A stretch of 64,000 bases of DNA from Timema cristinae. Its lineage: Eukaryota > Arthropoda > Insecta > Phasmatodea > Timematidae. Below the pieces are notes generated by a model. That model did no database searches and was not told the DNA's origin. It saw nothing but the letters and a program-made list of their open reading frames with translations. Below, piece after piece: positions 1 to 12,800 of the stretch. Within the stretch, counting starts at the first letter, position 1. Each line of letters opens with the position of its first letter. The DNA lies in NCBI GenBank assembly GCA_039000515.1, contig JBCFYV010011172.1, positions 71,063,941 to 71,127,940 on the forward strand, in the 5' to 3' direction. Made by a program: the position numbers and the translations under genes.

Positions 1-1476
1 AAATAAAAATTCAAAGTTTTTTTATTTCCACTGTGTTTAATTAAACTTTTGAAGTATTTCTTGAATATTGAAAATATTTTCTGTATTCTAAAAGTCACAC
101 ATGCAGCCATTTTAGTTGTTTACTAGATGATTAAGTATGTTTAATTCAAACTCCTGCTAATACATAGTATAAAGGCATAGTTGAGCAGGAGTGGAGTGCA
201 TGCGCAAGTAAGGAACACAACATTCCTTAAATTATGTTTAAAAACTTATGCAAATAGTGAGTACTTAGAGATGACAATTGCTGTTAGATATTTTATTATT
301 TTTAATTTAATAGAATTTACAAAAAAAAATTGTTATTTTATACATATTACATTAAGAATTAATTAATTTAAGAATAAAATTAATATCATCAAGGTTGTAT
401 AATTTACGAGATTTATTATAGGTGCATGTGCTTTCAAAATCAGAAATTTTATTTAAGTGATTCACATGGCAGGATTTAAATGGATTAGTAATAAAAAGGC
501 TGCCGTGTTGATTTATAAAATAGGAATACTGAAAGATACGAAATAAAGATTTAAATGACTTTATAAAATAAAGTTTTCTTGATGCTTTGTAAAACATATA
601 AACTAAAATGTTGTAACACTGGACTTCTCAAACCTATAAACGCACTCGCCGAATTAACTAGAACTCGTATTTTTCTTGAATGTTGTTCTTGTTTTTGAAC
701 TTCTGTTAATTTTGTGTTTTGCTATTTGTATATGTGTGCGTTTCACACTCCCTGATAAGTTCCGATAGAATGAAACCTAGGTTGGGGGATTGGGCGGTGA
801 CAATCAATTTTCTTTAAGAAATAACCATTACCTCTTAGTCCAATGGCAGCAATGTAAAGTGTGAAATGTGTTCTTTTCATTGTAAAATCCATACTGTGTT
901 TGTTCCTTTTATATGTTTCTATCCACCTTTCATATACTTTCTTAAAAATATAATAGAATCACCTCATGAAGAGAAAAAAGGTTTTCCTTAAAAATATATA
1001 CTTTTTATGCAAAAGCAATATTTGTGAAAAAAATTTTTAGTTCCTTAGCAATTCTACAACTCTAATTAGATTTTAAGTCAACATAGGTGTTTTGTTTTTT
1101 AAATAAAAAGCCATTTGTTAGCATTACAAAGTAAATCTACCATAATTATTATTTTCTTCATTCATGATAAAATAAATACCACTTTTGAAAAATCTATTCA
1201 TAACCACTGAAAAACTGGGGGTCATCTTAGATTCGTGGTCGTCTAGGATTCGGATAAATACGGTAATTTGAAATTTCAAAATTAGTATTCAAAATTATTG
1301 AATTTTTGAATAAATGCAAACCCCTACCCATTTATATACTAATAGATGATCCTATTACAGAGTATTGGGTGTTAAATGCTGCTGTCCTCGGACATGGTTG
1401 ATATTTTTTTAATACTGTGGGGAGTTCAGAAAATGCAGGTTAAATACCCCTTGAAAAAAATAAGTTATCTACTAAC
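1..1476 (-). other. GMPS: GMPS intron, continuing off the left edge
   Basis: AT-rich intronic sequence downstream of the last visible GMPS exon. I see no further GMPS exon here, so the rest of the amidotransferase half and the whole ATP-pyrophosphatase half must lie beyond the window. Positions 1210-1262 resemble one end of a pogo/Tigger-like DNA element (a stretch ending ATAAATACGGTA), but no matching second end was found. Confidence 0.6.
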
Positions 1477-1594
1477 TTGAAAAGTAAGCATTTGGGGTCC
1501 ACATCAATATTGAACTGTCCGTCTTCTCGACCTTCCTTCCTGATGACTTGACCTCCAAACTCCTTGTTCATCATCTGCATGCCGTAGCAAATAC
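1477..1594 (-). CDS. GMPS: GMP synthase exon with the nucleophile-elbow cysteine
   Basis: Third visible GMPS exon, 118 bp. It starts after a ...TCAG acceptor and ends at a GTTAGT donor. The translation begins [15 protein letters not shown] once the split first codon is restored from the previous exon. This is the GxCxGxQ elbow of class I glutamine amidotransferases; the cysteine is the expected nucleophile that takes ammonia from glutamine for the XMP to GMP step of purine synthesis in the cytosol. It continues with an [18 protein letters not shown] stretch that matches animal GMPS closely. The exon begins in phase 1 and ends in phase 2. The catalytic His and Glu of the triad would lie in exons outside the window. 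Confidence 0.95.
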
Positions 1595-2493
1595 CTGACC
1601 AGACACACACATTTATAAGGACCTTTGAACAACAAGGGTTGTACTTTTCAAGTTTAAGTGGCAGCTTTTTTTCTTTGTGTGATTTTGTTTCTCTTCCAGT
1701 GATACAGGAATATTTCCGAATACTAAACAGTGTGAAACTGAGTAAGAAAAAATTAGTGAAAAGATAATTTAAGTGGGAAGAAATAAGATTATTTGTTTTC
1801 TATCATGGTCCTTTAAGGTTGACAGCCTTCTCAAATCATTACAATAAAGAAATAAAAAATAATTTTGTCATAAAATTATAAGCTTATGATTAGAAAGGAA
1901 TAGAATTTTATAGTTTCAAATAAGTAAAATGTAGAGGAAGATGTCAAAAAAAAAGGTTTAAATTTAATTGAGAAAAGGTAAAAAGAAATCCGATTCGGTT
2001 ACAGTTATGGGCCTGAACATTAAATAATTTTTTTTATCAAGTGTTAGTTAGGATTTGAGTAAGGTAAAATTAAAAAACTTAAGCCTAGTGCAAATCTTAT
2101 AATAATTGTCTATTTTTCAAAAGCATTTTTGGCAATAAAGTATATAAATAAATTCCAATAATATATTGAAATATTGACTAAAAGATGCCTTAAATAGAAA
2201 ATTAATTGTATTACCTACTTACAAAATAAAACAATATATTTAAACTAATCTGAACAAATAAAAGTGAGCCACAGGCTTGTTCATAGCCAAAAACCTTTCT
2301 TAAGGTGATTTGTCCAACATGCTTCTCCTAGAATGAATAGGTTATAACATTTTGACAAGAAATTTTTAACATGGTTGAAGGGTGGGATGGGCAGGTGGGA
2401 GTGGAGAAGTAAGCTGGGATTGCCAGCTCTTTGTTCTCAAGAGTGTTGTCATAGCACTACCTCTTTTTACCTCTAAGGAACTTCACTGTTATT

Positions 2494-2775
2494 ATTATTA
2501 TTATTATTAGCACCACGTCTTACTACCCGTTCGGGTTATACGCACTTACGCTAATGTGTAATGGTAGGGTGATTGTGAGATGAAATGAAGGACCTACAGT
2601 TTAACGTGGAATCCGAACCACGGTGGTGACCTGGCATTCCCCACATTCACAAGATGTCTTGTCAGAGGTGAAGGAAGGGTTTGGCAATCAGATAAATCTT
2701 TGCCGGGACCAAGGATTGAACCCCGGCCGCCAGCATAGAAGTCTGACACCTTACCCCTAGACCACCAGGTCACCC
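2494..2775 (-). repeat. SINE-A copy, full length, with target-site duplication
   Basis: tRNA-derived SINE in minus orientation. Its head has an A-box-like GGTCTAGGGGTAAGG and a B-box-like GGTTCAATCC; the body is unique and the tail reads GTAGTAAGACGTGGTGCTAA followed by (TAA)n. It is flanked by a perfect 15-bp duplication, AACTTCACTGTTATT, at 2479-2493 and 2776-2790. This marks a fairly young target-primed insertion. Confidence 0.9.
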
Positions 2776-3050
2776 AACTTCACTGTTATTTAGTAATTTA
2801 GAACATGAATGGCCACTGCATGGCTCAGCCAGGAGTTGTGGTCTTTAGTTTGAATCCTGGCTACTAAAATTAATAGAATATTAATAATTTAAAATAATGA
2901 ACTTATAACATGTCGCAAAGTATTTAATGTACCGAATACTACCAGGCCTATATTTACAAAATGTGTTCCTAGAAGAAAAAAAAAATGTATTACTAGGCAA
3001 TTTAATGCCTAATTTGAGTGGTTAAAGTCTAAGGGTTCTTTTATTATTCT

Positions 3051-3285
3051 TTTAGCACCGAGTCTTACTATCCATTCGCGGTATACTCACATATACTAAC
3101 TATGCTAATTAGTTAGGGATTAGGAAAGCTGAATTTAAAGGAAATGCATTCACATTTGCGTAGAGAGAATGGGACACAATTTATAATAAAACTACCCTAT
3201 GTACACCTGATGGAGATCAAACCCCGATCTCCTTGTCTTTAACGAACTAGTCTACGACGAGAGTGACGCCTTAGAAATCATATTA
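3051..3285 (-). repeat. SINE-B copy
   Basis: Second tRNA-derived SINE type, minus orientation. The tRNA-like head (a TCTAAGGCGTCAC A-box region, GGGTTTGATC B box) lies near 3220-3285. The body contains the CACAAATGTGGGT-like block seen in all B and C copies. The tail TAAGACTCGGTGCTAAA is shared with SINE-A. Diverged; no clear duplication seen. Confidence 0.75.
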
Positions 3286-3829
3286 CATGGTGTCTACTCA
3301 ACTTGTCCAATGAAATACCCCACTTTTTCCCTGATTTCCCCTGATCATTTCTCAAAATTCCCTACTCAACAGTATGTCACACGTTCTAACCCCAGTCCCC
3401 CAATCTTTTTTAATTTTTTCATGAATAATAAGTTTTAGTATTTAAATAAACATGTTTTTTATTTGTATTAACATAATCTACTAGGAATTATACAATTATA
3501 AAATATATTACACAGCTACAAAAAAAAAAGGCAGTTTGAATCATATTGTAATTTACTGATTATTATATTTCATACTTTTATTAAAACAACATTTACCCGG
3601 ATTTTTTGTTCTAAATTACCAAATTCCTGACATTCCTGTTTTTTCCCGACCACTTCAAATTCCTGGCTAATTCCAGTATTCCCCGATTTTCCCGGATGGT
3701 AGACACCCTGATACTAGCACTGGAGCAGGTTTTAGAGTTCTTTATCTGTAGTAAAAAAAAGTATTACTTTTCGTTATTATTATAGTTAACAAAGCTCATG
3801 ATTGGCATCTTACAAACCGGCCGAAAAGT

Positions 3830-4480
3830 TGTAAAAATGTTCGAATGCCACATCGGTCAAATAGCCTACATAACTAGGACTAACTGGTCGACAAGCTTAT
3901 TCATAAGAAAGCGAAGTGATCGACAGCCAACTGGTTGACCAAATAAATAAAAATATTTCAAAGCTCGATTGTGTCAAGTGATCGACACGCTTAGGACCAT
4001 TTGATCAGATATACAACTGTTTGATGAAAGGACCTACTGGTATACAAAAGTCAAGATGGATTGACCAAATGACCGACAAGTTAATACATTGCAAACAATG
4101 TGTTCGAACAACAAAATTGTAAATGGAAAATAACAAGTAAAGTCTATGAAATATTATTTTTTAATAAAATTTACAACTCTAATAAATAGCCACATTTGTG
4201 CTCACATGGTCCAATGCGTCATTCTCATTCCTTATTCTGCGTATGGCTTAAATGGGGAGTGAAAAGTTAACCGGAAAAAAACAATTTAGCGGATTTTTTT
4301 TAGCACTGCGTCTTACTAGCCATTCGGGTTGTACACTAATTTTGAGGCTTAAAATCATCATTAGTAAGGCATCAATTTTCTAAGCTGGTCTTTTTTGGGG
4401 CTAACCAGTTGGCTGTCTATCATTTTGTCTGCATATGCACGAGTTCAACCAGTTGGTACAAGTCATGTCCTTCTCGTGTA
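3830..4480. mobile_element. Inverted-repeat element (MITE-like), with a SINE tail fragment inside
   Basis: The stretch around 3880-3943 and the stretch around 4404-4465 are inverted copies of about 60 bp. The key shared block reads GACAGCCAACTGGTT on the plus strand at about 3922 and on the minus strand at about 4408. The spacer contains motifs of the GATCGACA / GACCGACAAG type and, at 4300-4336, a fragment of the shared SINE 3' tail. No coding sequence. A non-autonomous DNA element is the simplest reading; its family is unknown. Confidence 0.5.
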
Positions 4481-5055
4481 ATCAGGCCCCGGGACATCAA
4501 ACAATAATAGATTATAAACCAGTGGTAACAAGGCCCTGATACATCAAATAATGGAATATAATGAACCACTAGTGGCAAGGGTCTGGGACATAAAACAATA
4601 GAATATTATGAACCTCTGGTGGCCAGCCAGGCCCCGGAATATCAAATAATGGAATATTTTAAACCACTGGTAAGCAGTCCCTGGGACATAAGACAATAGA
4701 TTATTATAAACCAATAATAGCCAGGCCCCAAAACATAAATAATAACAAATTGTGAACCAATGGTAACAAGTCCCCAGGACATAAAATATAATATTATGAA
4801 CCAGTGGAAACAAGGCCCTGGGGACATAAAATAGAATATTATGAACCAGTGGTAACAACGCCCTGAGATATAAAATAGAATATTATGAACCACTGGTAGC
4901 AAGGCCCCAGGACATAAAATAGAATATTATGAACCAGTGGAAACAAGGCTCCGGACATAAAATAGAATATTATGAACGACTGGTAACAGGCCTAGCGACA
5001 TCAAATAATGGAGTATTATCAACCCTGGTAACCAGGCCTCGGAACAATAAACAAC
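4481..5055. repeat. Minisatellite of about 12-13 units of 43-51 bp
   Basis: Head-to-tail units of the form AGGCCCCGGGACATAAAA.. followed by ATAGAATATTATGAACCAGTGGTAACA. Units at the two ends are the most diverged and the central ones (about 4790-4980) the most alike. The minus strand reads as a repetitive, hydrophobic open frame only because of the periodicity. Confidence 0.9.
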
Positions 5056-5560
5056 AGTGGGTTCCGAGTTGAAGTTGTAATTCAAACTAAGATTCTTAGT
5101 GGATAAGTTGCATATATGATTTAGACTGATTTTAATAGGAAGATGATTATTTGACAACGAGAAACGTTAATAGAAATGGGTTCACTAATTCATACATCAA
5201 ATCATGTGAGCTAAAGCTGTACCTTTGATAAAGGCCTATGCTATAATATTTACCTAAGTTATAGTCTGAACTGAATACACTTTTATATCGCCAGTGAGCG
5301 GGGATATATCATCATGAGCGAGGGACGAATCCTGGATGGCTCAGTGCTAGAACAATGACGTGCTAAGATACCTGGACCAATTTTATTCTAGTGTACAGGT
5401 GTCATTTTTGAACAAATTTAAATTAATTAAAGTGTATTCTCCTCCATACGGACATTCCTGTAATTAAAATGATTTGCAGTTTGTGTGTTGATATTCATTA
5501 GTAATTATTTAAGGAAGCCGTAATTCAAAATAAAAATTTGTGGGGAATTTAAATGTAAAT

Positions 5561-5975
5561 GTGCCAGAGGCTAGGACAAATTTTAAATATTGAACACCTC
5601 TAGAAGCTTTCTGAAGTTTTTTTTGCAACATAATCCCCTAACTGCCAGAGGCTAGGTCAAATTCTAAATATTAAACAACTCTAGAAGCTATCTGAAATGT
5701 TTTTTGGAACATAACAAACAATATAAGTGCCAAAGGCTAGGAAAAATTCTAAATATTAAACAACTCTAGAAGTCATCTGAAGTTTTTTTTTGCGATATAA
5801 CACCATAATTGCCAAAGGCTAGGAAACATCCTGAATATTAAAAACCTCTAGAAGCTATCGGAAGTGTTTTTTTTTGGCAACATAACTCCCTAACTGCTGA
5901 AGGTTAGGAAAAATTCTAAATATTAAACACCTCTAGTAGCTCTCTGAAGTGTTTTTTTTATGGTTACACACCTCC
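5561..5975. repeat. Minisatellite of five units of about 80-86 bp
   Basis: Five tandem units starting near 5565, 5643, 5728, 5810 and 5895. Each contains GCCAGAGGCTAGG, then AAATTCTAAATATTAAACA, then CTCTAGAAGC, then a T-run and CAACATAA. Units differ by substitutions and by T-run length. No coding potential. Confidence 0.9.
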
Positions 5976-7554
5976 TCCTAATTTGTACTTTTATCTTAAT
6001 TTTGATATTGTTTGAACCATAAATAAAGCCATATATATTTTGTTCATAAAATTTTGGAGAGGGTTTGAAAACCCCCCATTCCTTCCTCCCCTGCGGCCTT
6101 GTACGTACCTGAAAACATCATAGATCAAATCTTTCATTGTTTTAAGTTTATATCGATTCTTGTTCGATTTCACCTTTTGTTTTGTTTTCTTAGTTTTGAT
6201 GAACATTGCTTTTTTATGGTTGAACTTTAGCCATGTTCAATAAACAGGAAAAATTATGATTTTTTTTAGAAAATGCTTAAAGAAATGCAGTACTCATGAG
6301 GCATTAGATAAATTTTCAAAACTTTTAAGATCTTTTTAATGTTCAATTTACAACCAGTAATAAAAGTGAAACTCGTATATTTTTATATATTCATGAAGTT
6401 AATTGTAATATACAGATAAACACTAGGTTTAAAATCAATAAGCGTTTTGAATTACCAAGAGATGAGTTCCTTTGACACTTTGATTTGAAGAATAAAACTT
6501 AACACAGTACAATATTATCCAAGTGCCAAATTACTAGAGGAAGGAAGAAAAGACAAAATAAATGTCACAGCTTGTCACTCAGGTATTAAGATGCGGTGCT
6601 AAAAAAAAGCAATTAAGGGTAAGTCATTAGTCAGAGACCAGGGTAGCCCTATCCTTCCTTGGTCGGCTAGTCTGTGTTATTGGTAGGTACAGTCAAAGCA
6701 AGAAGTTTCAGGAAATGGACTTAAATTTACGTTTGCATTGATCAATGTGGTGTAAATAATAAAATAAAAGAGTAGAATTAGACTAATAAACCAAGCAAAT
6801 CTTAAATAACGGCATTAAGTACTACAAAATTATATAAAATCAAAGTATCGAGGCATAAAACGAAAAGTACTTGTATAAGATCAAAAGTTTTGTAATTTTA
6901 CAACTTTTAAATAGCTTATAATTAATTTTTATTTAAAATATTTTAAGTACTTCATTGTATATACTTCATATACATGTCTAGCTAGAATAAATTTAATCCC
7001 CATACATTAACTACTTTACCTTAAAATTAGTACGTAAAATGGATAAAATAGTAAGTTTGACTACTTATAACTCGAGAACTGTAATGATTTTAAATTATTG
7101 AATCAATATTTATACACTTATTAAAATAATGCAATAAAATTTTGATGGTCGAATGACATTAAGTGAGCCAGTGTGGCTATTTACCTCTCTATTCTGTTAT
7201 ACTCCAAAAATATAAGAAGGTATATACAACTATTATTATCTATGCTGGCACAACACAAAAGAAAAAGGAAGCCATTCCAAATAATAAGACTAACAAAATA
7301 AACATATTGTGACTCAAGTTTGGTAAAGATGTATGTATTATTTAGTGTTTCTTTGGGGTTTAAAAGCCACTTTTGTCATTATTTTGTGCTAAAAATATGT
7401 TTTCTTGAGTTAAATATTTTCTGGGATGAATATTACAATCAATTATATTAAATGTGGTCATGTTTTTAATGGAACTCAATTGTGCTGACTAGGTAGTTGT
7501 AAAATAAAAGTGATTGAAGTTTAGGACCCATCTACTTAATGGAAGATAAAGTTC

Positions 7555-7836
7555 TATTATTATTAGCACCGCGTCTTACTACCCGTTCGGGTTATACGCT
7601 CTTACGCTAATGTGTAATGGTAGGGTGATTACGAGATGAAATGAAGGACCTACAGTTTAACGTGGAATCCGAACCACGGTGGAGGCCTGGCATTCCCCAC
7701 ATTCACAAGATAACTTGTCAGAGGTGAAGGAAGGGTTTGGAAATCAGATAAATCTGTGCCGGGACCGAGGATTGAACCCCGGCCGCCAGCATAGAAGTCT
7801 GACACCTTACCCCTAGACCACCAGGTCACCACTAGG
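7555..7836 (-). repeat. SINE-A copy, full length
   Basis: Near-consensus SINE-A, minus orientation, with tRNA-like head near 7760-7832, the central body, and the 3' tail at 7555-7600. A 10-bp duplication, GATAAAGTTC, occurs at 7545-7554 and 7837-7846. The ORF covering it is incidental. Confidence 0.9.
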
Positions 7837-8610
7837 GATAAAGTTCAACTTTAGTAAATTAATAATAGGGCTACAATTAATTAACATTACATACAAACAT
7901 GACATTGATTGAGGGTTCTTAATTGTTACTCTTTAAAGTAGGTAATTTTTTGCGTCCAAGTTTTGGGAACATCCAATGTCCCAAATTTGTTCCCTAAGTT
8001 CGAGATCACACACAAGCTTATTAGCATACTTTCATGCCAGTAATCTAGTTAAGCCATCTACTTTGTAGTAACAAGGATGAAGTTTAGGGAAATGCACCAG
8101 CATCTGCGTGGAGGATGATAAAACCACAGAATAAAAATAACTCATCTCTAATATATCCAAGTTTGAACACAAGTTCCCTGTGTAAAAATAAAGGACATGA
8201 GTGCACAACTAGCAGTGCTATTTTTGTGGGTTCCATGTATTGAATACAGGATGAATGATCTATTTTCGCTCCATAAGCCCCTCACAGAGCAACAGAAGTA
8301 ATCAACCACCCAAATAATTTTACATCAATGTTAATATAGACTTTGCAATTGTTATTGTGTAGTTTGATTATAGAGAAAAATAGATAAATGTAATATAGGT
8401 ACCTAAGTGCCTGAAAAGTTGGTCAATAGAGGTCCTTAATGAGATCTCTTGGAGAAGTACAAACAAATCTTTATCTTGATCTATGATCAAGCGAACAAAG
8501 ATAACCAGGGCAGGTAGGTCGAAATATCACCAGTAAATTAGAAACTAAGCATGTCAAAGCTAAAATAATAAACAAATGACATATACAATTAGATATCCAA
8601 AATTTCTTAC

Positions 8611-8705
8611 CTAATACTGGAATATCTATTCGGAATATACCGGCATCATAGCGTGGGGCGTCTTCTGCATAGACAGAGCTGGGGCCTCCGGAAATTATGA
8701 TCGCC
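8611..8705 (-). CDS. GMPS: GMP synthase exon, amidotransferase domain
   Basis: 95-bp internal exon between a ...GCTAAG acceptor and a consensus GTAAGA donor. It encodes [20 protein letters not shown] followed by a segment ending IPVLG. The SGGPxSVYxxxAP block is a signature of the GMPS glutaminase domain, ahead of the nucleophile-elbow exon. The first base completes a lysine codon split with the upstream exon; the last base starts the glycine of GICYG in the next exon. The reading frame is intact across all three exons. Confidence 0.95.
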
Positions 8706-9070
8706 CTTAGCAAAAAATATATACATAATAGCAACATTGTCAAGTGATATAAAGTTTCAAAATAATCAAATAGATTTATAAAAGAATTAAAAAGGATTAA
8801 AAAAATCTTTATGACAATCACCTATGAGATACTTTAAGACATTTGATTCTATTTTCTTCAGGCTCCATTTTAAATTATTTTTAGATTTTAAAACCCAGCC
8901 CAATTGTATGTAGTAAGCTTAATTCACTATAACAAAATTAATTTTGTTATTCCCCAGGATTCAAAGATAGATGAAACAATCCACTCCAATGTTATAAACC
9001 ACAGACATGCAATGTAGTATTCATCACTCAACTTTCAACAAATCTATTGTATATAGTATGCATATTTTCT

Positions 9071-9282
9071 AAATAAAAAAATAGTATTGATTGGTAGCAT
9101 TTGACTATCTTATTTGTTTTAAAGATTTATTAAAATTCCAACTAACTACTGCTACATCATTTTTAACAGTTTAAAAATAAAAAAATAGTATTGATTAGTA
9201 GCATTTGACTATCTTATTTGTTTTAAAGATTTATTAAAATTCCAACTAACTACTGCTACATCATTTTTAACAGTTTAAAAAT
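9071..9282. repeat. Tandem duplication, two 104-bp units
   Basis: Two almost identical copies of a 104-bp unit beginning AAAAAAATAGTATTGATT. I see one clear substitution (GGTAG versus AGTAG). It lies in the 0.9-kb intron between two GMPS exons. The near-identity implies a recent duplication or an allelic/assembly duplication. Confidence 0.9.
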
Positions 9283-9617
9283 CTGTATAGATAATTAATT
9301 GATTGAAAGTAATGGGTCCTTGGTTATTAAAGTGGTGTGATTCAGACAATGAACTAGGCCTAACCACTTTTAAAGCAGTCTGTGTGTGACCCTTGGTATG
9401 GTCAAAGATTTAAGATTACTTTAATAATTTAATTCTTAGATACTAATAAGCAGACTTGCATTAAGCTCTGAAAACAAAAAAACATATATTCACAAGAACA
9501 GGTTTAGTTTGAAGAAATAATCGCTCTGTGCCCATGTCCATGTACAAAGTTTATACCCATGTAAGTAATCCCACTACCCTGACCCTTCCCATACCATCAT
9601 TAACGATGTAGGCCTAC

Positions 9618-9845
9618 TTGTATCCCTTCTCTTTAAGGGTGAAGGCAGGAGTGTCCAGTGGCAGGATCTCACTCTCTACGCACAACTCCCGCACCTTACG
9701 GTCAATCAGTTTCCCATACTGCGCGCCCGCATCCAGAATGGCTACTCGCTCAGGGTTGAAGGCCCCGTTGGGCCGGTACTGGCCCTCCGGACTCGTGTTG
9801 TGCATATTGACAGGGCCCAGCAACACTGCCAACATATAAATGGTA
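9618..9845 (-). CDS. GMPS: GMP synthase, first visible exon
   Basis: Encodes the start of the glutamine-amidotransferase domain: [20 protein letters not shown], then a segment ending LKEKGYK. [16 protein letters not shown] is diagnostic of GMP synthase, which aminates XMP to GMP. The exon ends at a GTAGGC donor in phase 2 and joins the exon at 8611-8705 in frame. The 5' boundary is uncertain: AG acceptors at 9846 (TTTTGCAG) and 9826 (TTGGCAG) both leave an open frame, and in-frame ATGs lie at 9835 and slightly downstream. Animal GMPS proteins carry a short variable N-terminus, so an upstream exon may exist but I could not identify it. Confidence 0.93.
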
Positions 9846-12800
9846 CTGCAAAATTTTGTGGGAACTCAAGGGCTTGTGGGATTAGTATTTCTTTGGATTT
9901 ATCAATAAACATGTTTTATAATTATTATGTAGAGTTAAGTACACTCAAAGATAAATGAAATTATCATTCAAAATTAGTTAGGTATTTTTCAAAAGTTTTG
10001 TTTGGTGTAGATAACCAACTTGAATTCTCTTATTTTTCTATTTTCAGTGTCTTCCACTACTTTATGTTTTTAATGAAACCAAAAATGTTGAGTTTGGCTT
10101 GAGAGATTCAAACTAATCTCAATTTTTTTTAAATATTCTTGGTCATGCATGCTAATATGAGCAACAGAAAATAAAATCTTTAGATAATGATGTCCTAATA
10201 AAGTAATTATTAGGGCTCAGACTTTAATAATATAAAAATGATCAAAAAATGATCTATTAAATTGGTTCTTAAAAACTATAAAAAAACTACTTCAATTTTT
10301 TGTAATGACAAAAATAAGAACAAAGACTTGAAAACCAAAAAAATGCACATCTAATGTTAGCCTTTAATTAATAGACTCTTGCATTCTGATAAATATATTG
10401 ATTTACAAATATCTGTTCAGAGGTAATAGTTATCCCCTCACAAAGCAACCCTTTCAGCTTAGTTGCAGAATCTAACTAACAATGTGTATTTTCCCATCAT
10501 ATGTGCAAAAAAGGATAAACAGTTCATTGCCTGCATTATCTCCTCATTCCGACAACTGTGTTGAATTTTTTTATGTTTTAGTAATCATTCATTTATAAAA
10601 TAATAGTATTTAAAAAAAAGTATATTATTTATTCAATATGAATGCCTAAAAATGATGCAAACCTAAAAAATATTTCCTAAAAATCCGAAATTACAAAAAA
10701 TTGCACCATAAATTTACCAATAATGAAAAGAATCCACAACCAGGAGATTATGAACGGAATGTATGTGCACATGAGCATTTATGTGATCTACTAAAAATAA
10801 ATGGTACTGTAATGTAACTAGTCGCCTGCTATTGTCAGCTGTTTTGGTAACCATCCCCATCGTTGGACGCTATTTGTAACTAGTCGCCCATCCTAGCCTG
10901 CTCCTCTTCATAAAAAGGTGTCGTCCACGGCAGTCAGTAGGTTCCAGTAGAGCATCTCAGGGTTATACAGATAATGGTGGGGGTAGATGGACATAGCCGA
11001 TTAAAGAGATACTATTTAGAGTAGAATCCAAAGTTTTATTTTAAATAAATATTATACATTTTGTACCACGGTTTACTTAATGTAGAGAAACAAATTATTT
11101 ATGACATGACTACGAAGAATTATTTAAGATAGTGGTCATTTAGCCACCTGGTCTACATCTCTATCCACCCATCTCGAAACCCTATCTGCCCACGTTACGA
11201 AAAATACTTGTTGAATACAGGTCTTATCTGTTTGCGTGCTAACCGGCCAGTGTCGCGTCTGACGCTTTCCTTCCACATAGTGTCAAACACATACGCTAAA
11301 CCAGCGGTGCTGATTGGCCAGGAGTCTGCGCCAAAACCTCCCACCCCCCTGAAAGACCACACGTGCAAGCCACAGGTGCATCTCCCAGCTGCCGGGTTCA
11401 GCTATTAATACATTGTGATGCTTAAAATTAAGTAAAAGTAATAAATTTGGATGACTCTATAATTCCAACAAAGACTTTAAATAATGAAAAACTATAAGAT
11501 TAAAAGTTTAAAGGCCTGAAAATGAAGTTAAAGAATTGAAATTTAAAACTTATATTGCTTACAACTTTGGTTATGTTGTACATAACTTATAATTACCATA
11601 AAACCCCACACTTTCTTATAATTAACCATTTGATAGTAATAAAGAGAATTAAATTAGGCCTAGATGAATGGGAAATGAAAAATGTATTTATCAGTTTAGT
11701 ATTCTCAGTATCTTGAGCGTATTAATATGTAAACAAAGGCAAACTAATATAATTTTATAAATGAAATGGTTGAGAGCTAAGGGCCTAAAACCCTGACCAC
11801 TTTACAGTACAGTGAACCACATTGACTTTTAAACCAGCTTTTATCTTAAAATGATATTGACTGAAAACTCATAAGATTAGTGAAACAAAATAAAGAGGGC
11901 TATACATTATTGTAGACACTACACCATATATCATAAATGAAATAATATCCACTGTTACTCTATGGCATTTAGGAACTAGAAACACTGTCAGAGAAAAATT
12001 GAGAAAAGAGAAACATCTTAGTTCACCAAAGGGCATAAGAATAATATTAATTTTAAAAGGCCTGAATTAAAAAGTATATATTTGCCTATAACTCAAACAT
12101 TATTGATTTTATAAAAATATATTTCAAATAAAAGCTGTTTTATTTTTAATAGTACTACAACTTTATAATAAGCTATTTTGTGTCTCAAATAGTTGCAGAG
12201 AAAAGATCAAAATGGCAAAAATTCTTCTCAGAGTCATTTTCGTGAGGAAACAGAAAACTGTCATCTTGTTTAAGATGATACACAGTGCATAGATATAAAA
12301 TGTAATCAAAATCATTAGAGCAGATTTTGAGAAAATCAATTTTTTCTCTTTTTAACCCTTCAGTACGCTACCCTTAAATTAAGGATTAGGTAACTAATTC
12401 CAAAAAAACTCGGGGGGGGAGGGGGGGAGGGGGGGAGGGGGGAGGGGGGGAAGGGAGCATGAGTACCTCAGATACCATGTTTTAACCAGTTCGGCTCTAG
12501 ACCAAGATATATACGGACAAACAGGTGGCATTGAGAAACCCCTTTTTCAGTTTCAGAGGGTCATGAAATGTCAGACATTTATCAAAATTTCAAGTTTGAT
12601 TTTTTTGATGATCACAATACTTTATCTCCAAAAGTTAAAAATATGATCAAAAAAATTACTATTATTAATGCCACTTTAGTTTTATATCTATCCTAATCTA
12701 TCACACACATTTTAGAGCCAAAAGTTCATTGAATCACAATATTAGGCCCTAAAAACTGACGTACACTGCAAGCATCTAGTGCTGAATGTTAGACAATTAA

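Larger units (their letters stand above)
1595..8610 (-). other. GMPS: GMPS intron of about 7 kb, repeat filled
   Basis: Large intron between the exon at 8611-8705 and the cysteine exon at 1477-1594. It contains two SINE-A copies, a SINE-B copy, an inverted-repeat element, and two minisatellites (about 47 bp and about 82 bp), listed separately. The rest is AT-rich with no coding signal that I can support. Confidence 0.75.

Noticed and set aside
4544..4902. Long minus-strand open frames with repeated hydrophobic HNILFYV-like segments
   Set aside because: They follow the minisatellite period and drift between frames with unit length, so they are repeat shadows and not a membrane protein.
4481..5975. 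CRISPR-like look of direct repeats with variable parts
   Set aside because: Units are contiguous, diverged along their whole length and without constant-length unique spacers; the context is a eukaryotic intron.
6582..6605. A further SINE copy at TTAAGATGCGGTGCTAAAA
   Set aside because: Only about 20 bases of the shared tail match and no body is present, so it could be chance or a remnant too short to call.
7650..7832. Small ORFs covering SINE-A copies (also at 15579, 50490, 50534)
   Set aside because: The frames coincide with tRNA-like heads and bodies of SINE-A in either orientation and have no protein similarity.
11208..11408. 66-codon plus-strand ORF in a GC-rich patch
   Set aside because: No similarity. 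The patch is better explained as possible promoter or 5' sequence of GMPS, since it has a minus-strand CCAATCAG box.
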